From NCBI RefSeq assembly GCF_036320965.1, contig NC_092287.1:5219297-5283296 (forward strand): a stretch of 64,000 nucleotides of DNA, given 5' to 3'. Below are positions 52,801 to 58,800 of the stretch, in pieces; position 1 is the first letter of the stretch; each line of letters opens with the position of its first letter. The notes beneath the pieces are model-generated. The model was given only the letters and a program-made list of their open reading frames with translations, did no database searches and was not told where the DNA came from. Made by a program: the position numbers and the translations under genes. The stretch comes from Panulirus ornatus (lineage: Eukaryota; Arthropoda; Malacostraca; Decapoda; Palinuridae).

Positions 52801-55800
52801 TTTCTTGAAAAGCAGGTAGTGGTGACTACTCAGATGAATGTTTAATGTACCTCACTAGGTTTGTCACATTATATGAGGATCATGGGAATCAGAATGTCAT
52901 GGAATAAGCCACCTTATCATCAAACACATTCATCAGTCCTTCACAAGACTCACTCCATCTCCTCCTTACCTTGTCTCTACCTGTTACTGCTTTCTTAATT
53001 GCCTCCTTCACAGATGTTCTCATTTGTTTTCTTGTGTTTCTCTATCAGCTCTTTTCAAAACATCTTATTCTCCCTGAAACTTACTGATACTTGCATAACC
53101 TAACTCTCATTTGCCCTATTTTTCAATCTCTTTACTTCCCTCATGACCTCTTGCTACTTTCTCCTTTACAACTCCCAATCATTTGTACTCCTTTGTAAGT
53201 ACCACCCATACACCTCTCTTCTCTCTTTCACAAGCAACTTCATCATACTTACATTCACTGCCATATATCACCTGCTCACCTACCACTCTCTGTATGCTAC
53301 ACACCTCTCCTGCATATGCCAGCATTGCTGCCTTAAATACCTCCCATTCCTCATGCACTCCTCAGACTTTATTTACTCACCTTGCCTCATTTTAATCTGA
53401 TTATATTAGAGGGCATCTTGCCTCATGATGAGGAATGTGTAGGAAGTTCCACTAAACATATTAACCATAAATGTTAACAAGGAAGCTATAAGAAGGAAAT
53501 GGCTAATTTTTTTAACTTCTTTTATGCAATAGTATAGCTTCCAAGGATGGTTCAAACCTTTCCCTCCTGAACAAGGAGTTTGTATTTATTAGACGTAACA
53601 TTATGATCGAATGTTATTTAAAAGCTATGAATATTCCCCTTGTTTCAGTGTGATGGAAAAAAAGAAGGCCTGTCTCATCAGTCTTTTTAAGAGGCTGAGT
53701 TCATCATTTAGAAAAGAATCACAGGAGCATATAACAACACTCCAGGGGGCTTTAGAATTCTGTCAACTTCTTATTATGGTTGATGACTCTTCAGTGTCAC
53801 GAACACTGACAGTTTCTCCCTCTGAGTTGGCTAATTATCTTGGTTGGAAACCAGGGGGCTATGAGATGCAATTTTCTAAGTATACTCAGGACAAAAAGGA
53901 TGCTGTTAAGAAAGAGGAAAAAGAAAAAGAAAAGGAAAAGCCCATTAAGGAAGAGCCTTTGGAGGAGCATTGTGGTGAGAAGGAAGAGGAACCAACTGAA
54001 AAAGAGAGTGAGGTGGAAGTAAAACAGGAGGAGGCTGAGACTGTTGAAGAGAAGAAGGAGGAATCAAAAAGAGAAGAAATAAAAAAAGAAGAACCAAGAA
54101 AAGAAGAGGAAACTCAGGAACGCATTCATCCCCTAAAATTGCTTGAAAAGCAGGTAGTGGTAAGTATTCTGATGATATTTTGGTGTACATCACAAGGTTT
54201 GTCACGTTAAAGAAGAATCCTGGGTGTTAGAATCTCATTAGACAAGTTACAAGGAGCCCCATAATTTTCATTGTGTCCACTTGTCCATGTGAGTTCATCT
54301 GTACTTATTTGGGTTGCTGCAGTTGAAAATGAAATGCCTGATGATGATATGTAGAGTGAGGCAGGTTGATCATGCAAGGTTTGATATTGTAGGAGAGAGA
54401 TATGATAGTAAGTACATGATAGTAAGTACATTTTGATTGTTATAACTGTTCTATATGTGTTGATTTATTTGTATTGAATGTTTTGGACATATGAAGTGGC
54501 TGACTGAAGGGAGACTGACTAAGAGAATATTCTGTGTGTGTCAGAAGTGTAGGAAGCAAGGAGGAGTGCTTGCCTGCCTACCTACCTACCTTCCTACAAG
54601 ATTTGGTAGAATGGCAGGTGCTTTATCACTGAAATATTAAATAGCAAACAATTGTTAAAAAAATTTCCTACAAGTTTGACACTTCTTATATAAGGCTTTC
54701 ATAACTTCTTCCCCCGTCGCAAACCACTTTTCATGACTCTCACCTCCACATGGTTTGCTGACCCAAATACTGTACATGTGTCACCCTGTCTTCAAACACA
54801 TTCAACAGTTCTTCAAAATATTCATTCCATGTCCTCATCACTACTAGTCACCACTTCCCCTTTGTCCTCTTCACCACTGCTCCCATTTATTCTCTGATTT
54901 TTCTCACACTGTTAACCTGCTTACATCATGGTATTCTCCCTGAAGTTTATTAGTATCACTCACCTTAGCTCTCAGTTACCCTCTTTTTCAATTACTGCAC
55001 CTTCCTGTAGACTTTTTGCTGCATTCTCTTGTACATGCCCCAGTCATTTGCATTTTGTACCTTACCTTACCTTTCTGTCCCAGAAGTCCTTTCTATCCTT
55101 ATCTCTCAGAAAGTGTTAGGCAATTCAGTAGTAGGTGCTTGATGTCTTCTGTGTGGTAGTTGTATCGTGGGCATGAAGGGTCTTGAGATATGTTGAAATA
55201 GTGTTTATAGTGTTGTAGTGATGGGTGATGTTTAAAGTGTGAGTGGGAGAGTGATTCATTTTGTCTGGGGAGTGTGAAGTTCCTCAGAAATTTCTCTATA
55301 CCAGCATTAGAAAAAAATCCTTTCAGAACTTGTATGTATCATACATTTTTGAAGAAAAAAAATCCTCAAAAAGTAGTGTACTTTCCCCCTTGTTGGTCTG
55401 GGAGGGTGATGGGTACATTGGGGTGGTATGGACTAGTATATTGATGTTCCTTATCTTTGTAAGTCATCAGTGAGTATGTTTTTTTTTCTAGATTTTGTTT
55501 TATTCTGTGTACTCGTAATCACATTACACTTTCTATGTTCTTTGATGTAATTTCACTCTGTACATACATATGATTTGTGTGTTATCATACATGCAAGAAA
55601 GAAAACTGGCCATGTATCTCTTGTGGGTCATAGAGGACAGCTGAAAGGGGCAAGAGATGGGAGCTGGAATGCCACTCTTTCAGCATTAATTTCCAGAATA
55701 AGGAACACGGGGAGGAGCAAGGAAGATTTCTCCTCTGAGACTCAAGTTATCTATCCTGACACTACTTCGCCTGTGCCAGAAATAGTGAATAAGCATCAAA

Positions 55801-58800
55801 GATGAAAGAGATGTCATATTTGCACATTTATATATTATTTACACAAACAAAACTTTTTTATTTCAAGGTGAGAAAATTGTTCAAAAATTTTAGACATCCT
55901 CTAGAAATTGATTGTGATAGTGGATGTGTAAATCTGGCAACTTGCCCAGATGATGTGTGTGCAGCCTTTTTGAGATGAGAGTGACTTAGATGAAAGATAT
56001 TTCTCCAGCTGCGGCTAGCAGCAGCATCTGACTCCCTTATAGGTTTTTCCCAGGGGTGAATAGTTCATACAATGGCTGGAAAAATTAATGCATCAGTTGT
56101 ACACTGGTCATATGTGCTTCCATCACTAATGTACACTGAAATTATGGGTTAAACTCAAGTTCCATTTAGTATATATTTTGTAAGGATTATTTGGTCATCT
56201 CAGATGATGTATGTGCAGTCTCTTTGAGGAGATGAGGGTGACTTAGATGAAAGATATTTCTCCAGCTGTGGCTAGCAGCAGCATCTGACTCCCTCACAGG
56301 TTTTTCCCAGAGGTGAATAGTTCATACAATGGCTGGAAAAATTAATGTGTCAGTTGATGTACACTGGTCATATGTGCTTCCATCACTAATGTACACAGAC
56401 TTTATGGGTTAAACTCAAGTTCCATTTGGTATATATTTTGTAAGGATTATTTGATCATCCATAGAAATTTTAGATTTTTTTTCCAGGCAGATGGTTGTGA
56501 AGAGGAATTGATGGAATTGCTTTATGATGACATATCCCAGTTGATTACTCTCCTAGATCAAGCTTATACATCTGAGGTGAAAGGTAAGATTGATCAGTAC
56601 ATCACACTGAAAGAAAATGTTTTTGAAAATCTACTGTACACATCTTAAATCAGGTTGAGCATCCCTAATCCGAAAATCTGAAATGCTTCAAAATTCGAAA
56701 CTTTTTGAGTGGCGACATGACATTACAAGAGGGAAATTTCAAACCTGACCTCACTTGCCCATGCTGGGCTCTGACACTCTGTAGATGCCAGTTTTTTACA
56801 AACCATTGTCATCACTATACCTACTTGCATTACTCATTGTTTTTAGTTTATTCTTTCTCTGCTCTGTGGTACAAAGATATCGTTGAAAATGTCAAAAAGG
56901 CCTTTATATGACATTGTGAAAATGTGTGATGAACTTAATGTAGGACTAGAGCAGTGTGCATTCATAACAGAGCAAGATATCATGTCAATTTATGAAATCA
57001 AAGAGGGACTTCCAAGCAAAAAACCATTGTTGATGAGGCAGATGAATCTGACGGAGACATTTAAAAAAGCCATCCAGCAGAATGCCTCCTTATCCCTAGA
57101 GGACCCACTTCTTGATCCCTCAACTTCTGATGTGCCTTCTCACGATGATGGCAGCATTGTTGTACCCTCCTCAAGTTTCTGAGGCTATATGTAGCTCCAG
57201 GATGTGTTGCTGCATTTATCTTCTTTTGTAAGCAGAGATTCATTTTTTTTTTTTTTTGGTAAGTGCAAAACATTATTTTCATGTGAAATCTGAATTTCAT
57301 CTCCACCTAAAAAGCCATGTTTGAGCATAACGTTACCAGCAGCATTATTGCTTTGAAATCTTTCTCAGTTGGTTTTCATTACATTTACAGTTACCTATAA
57401 TTATAGTAAACTAAATGCTTATTTGTTTTTATATCTAATTATCGTTAATTGAATTATATCTCAGATAAAACCTAGAAAATAGAATACATTGAACTAACCA
57501 TTTAATCAAAACAGCATCATAGGTGGAAACTGAAAACCTGCAGTTATTTGTTTATGTTATTGTACAGTATTAATAGTATTTCATATTTTTTATACTGTAA
57601 AGTACTTATGTGTGAATAAGTGTAAGAAAATGATTGCTTATTATTAGCATATAAATTCAGAGTCAGGAATGAGGATGGTGCCAAATAACCACAGATTGTC
57701 CACATGGGCAGCTTAGGTTGTGACACCTTAGCTTTCTGATGGTTCAGTGTTACACATACCATATTTCAAGTGCAAAATTATTAAAAATATTGTATGAATT
57801 ACCTTCAGGCTATGTGTATAAGGTGTATATGAAATATAATTGGATTTTATGTTTAGACTTAGGTCCCATCCCCAAGATATTATATATATATGCAAATATT
57901 CCAAAATCTGAAACACTTCTGGTCCCAGGCATTTTGGATAAGGGATACTCAACCTTTACTACTTGTTTGATTGGCCCTGGCCCCTTTGTTCAGGTTTGCA
58001 TGTCTCTATAAGGTAAGAAGCTTACCTGTAGTGAGTGTTATCATTTCTTCAATGCTGTGTTAAAGTAAGATTGTTTTAATGCTTCATTCTTTATTTATTG
58101 CATTTTCAAGATTTCTGGGTGTAAGGGTAACTCCAGCCAAAAGCAGATGGCATCCCACTCAACTTGATTCACCTGCATTGAATGGCAGAAAGGTGCAGTT
58201 TCTGTTTTCAGGTGTTTTCTTAAATAATATTCTAATTTTGGTGTGTACTGTACAAAAATTCACATGGGTAAGTGGGGTTGGAGTTCATTGGGCATTATTG
58301 AGTTATGTGCTTATTGACAGGCCTGCAGAATTTAGGGGTTGATAGTGTGAAAATGCTGAAAGGGGCACAAGGTGGGATGTGTGATCTTTTCATTTTGGAA
58401 GCAAGTGTGAAAGTTTTTAATGGATTCAGGAAAATTGGAAATGTGAAGGATGTGGTGAAAGTTAGCAAGCATGGAAAGAGGCCTGTATGCACAAATATCA
58501 AGTGAGATTGATTGAAGAGTGGCTTAGGATGATATCACCTGAAACAAGGGGAGGGGAGGGTATTGGTAAGCAGTGCTGACACATGTGGACTTGAGATTTA
58601 GATGTATGAGGAAAGATAGTGAGTTGTGGGATTAGGAAGTTAAATTGCTAGTGTGATTGATTATGAGAAGTAAAAGGGCAAGCAGCAGGAGGTTAAGAGA
58701 AAGGTACAAGACCAGAAATTATGGGATTACAGAGTATCGGTGAACCTCAGAAAAAAGGTTTCAGAAGGTTAGTAGTGTGATGAGAAGAAAGGAGAAAATT

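Noticed and set aside
58109..58200. Possible extra exon reading [20 protein letters not shown] between exons 16 and 17
   Set aside because: Exon 16 joins exon 17 in correct phase without it. The acceptor would be a weak TTTTCAAG, and I recall no matching sequence in virilizer.
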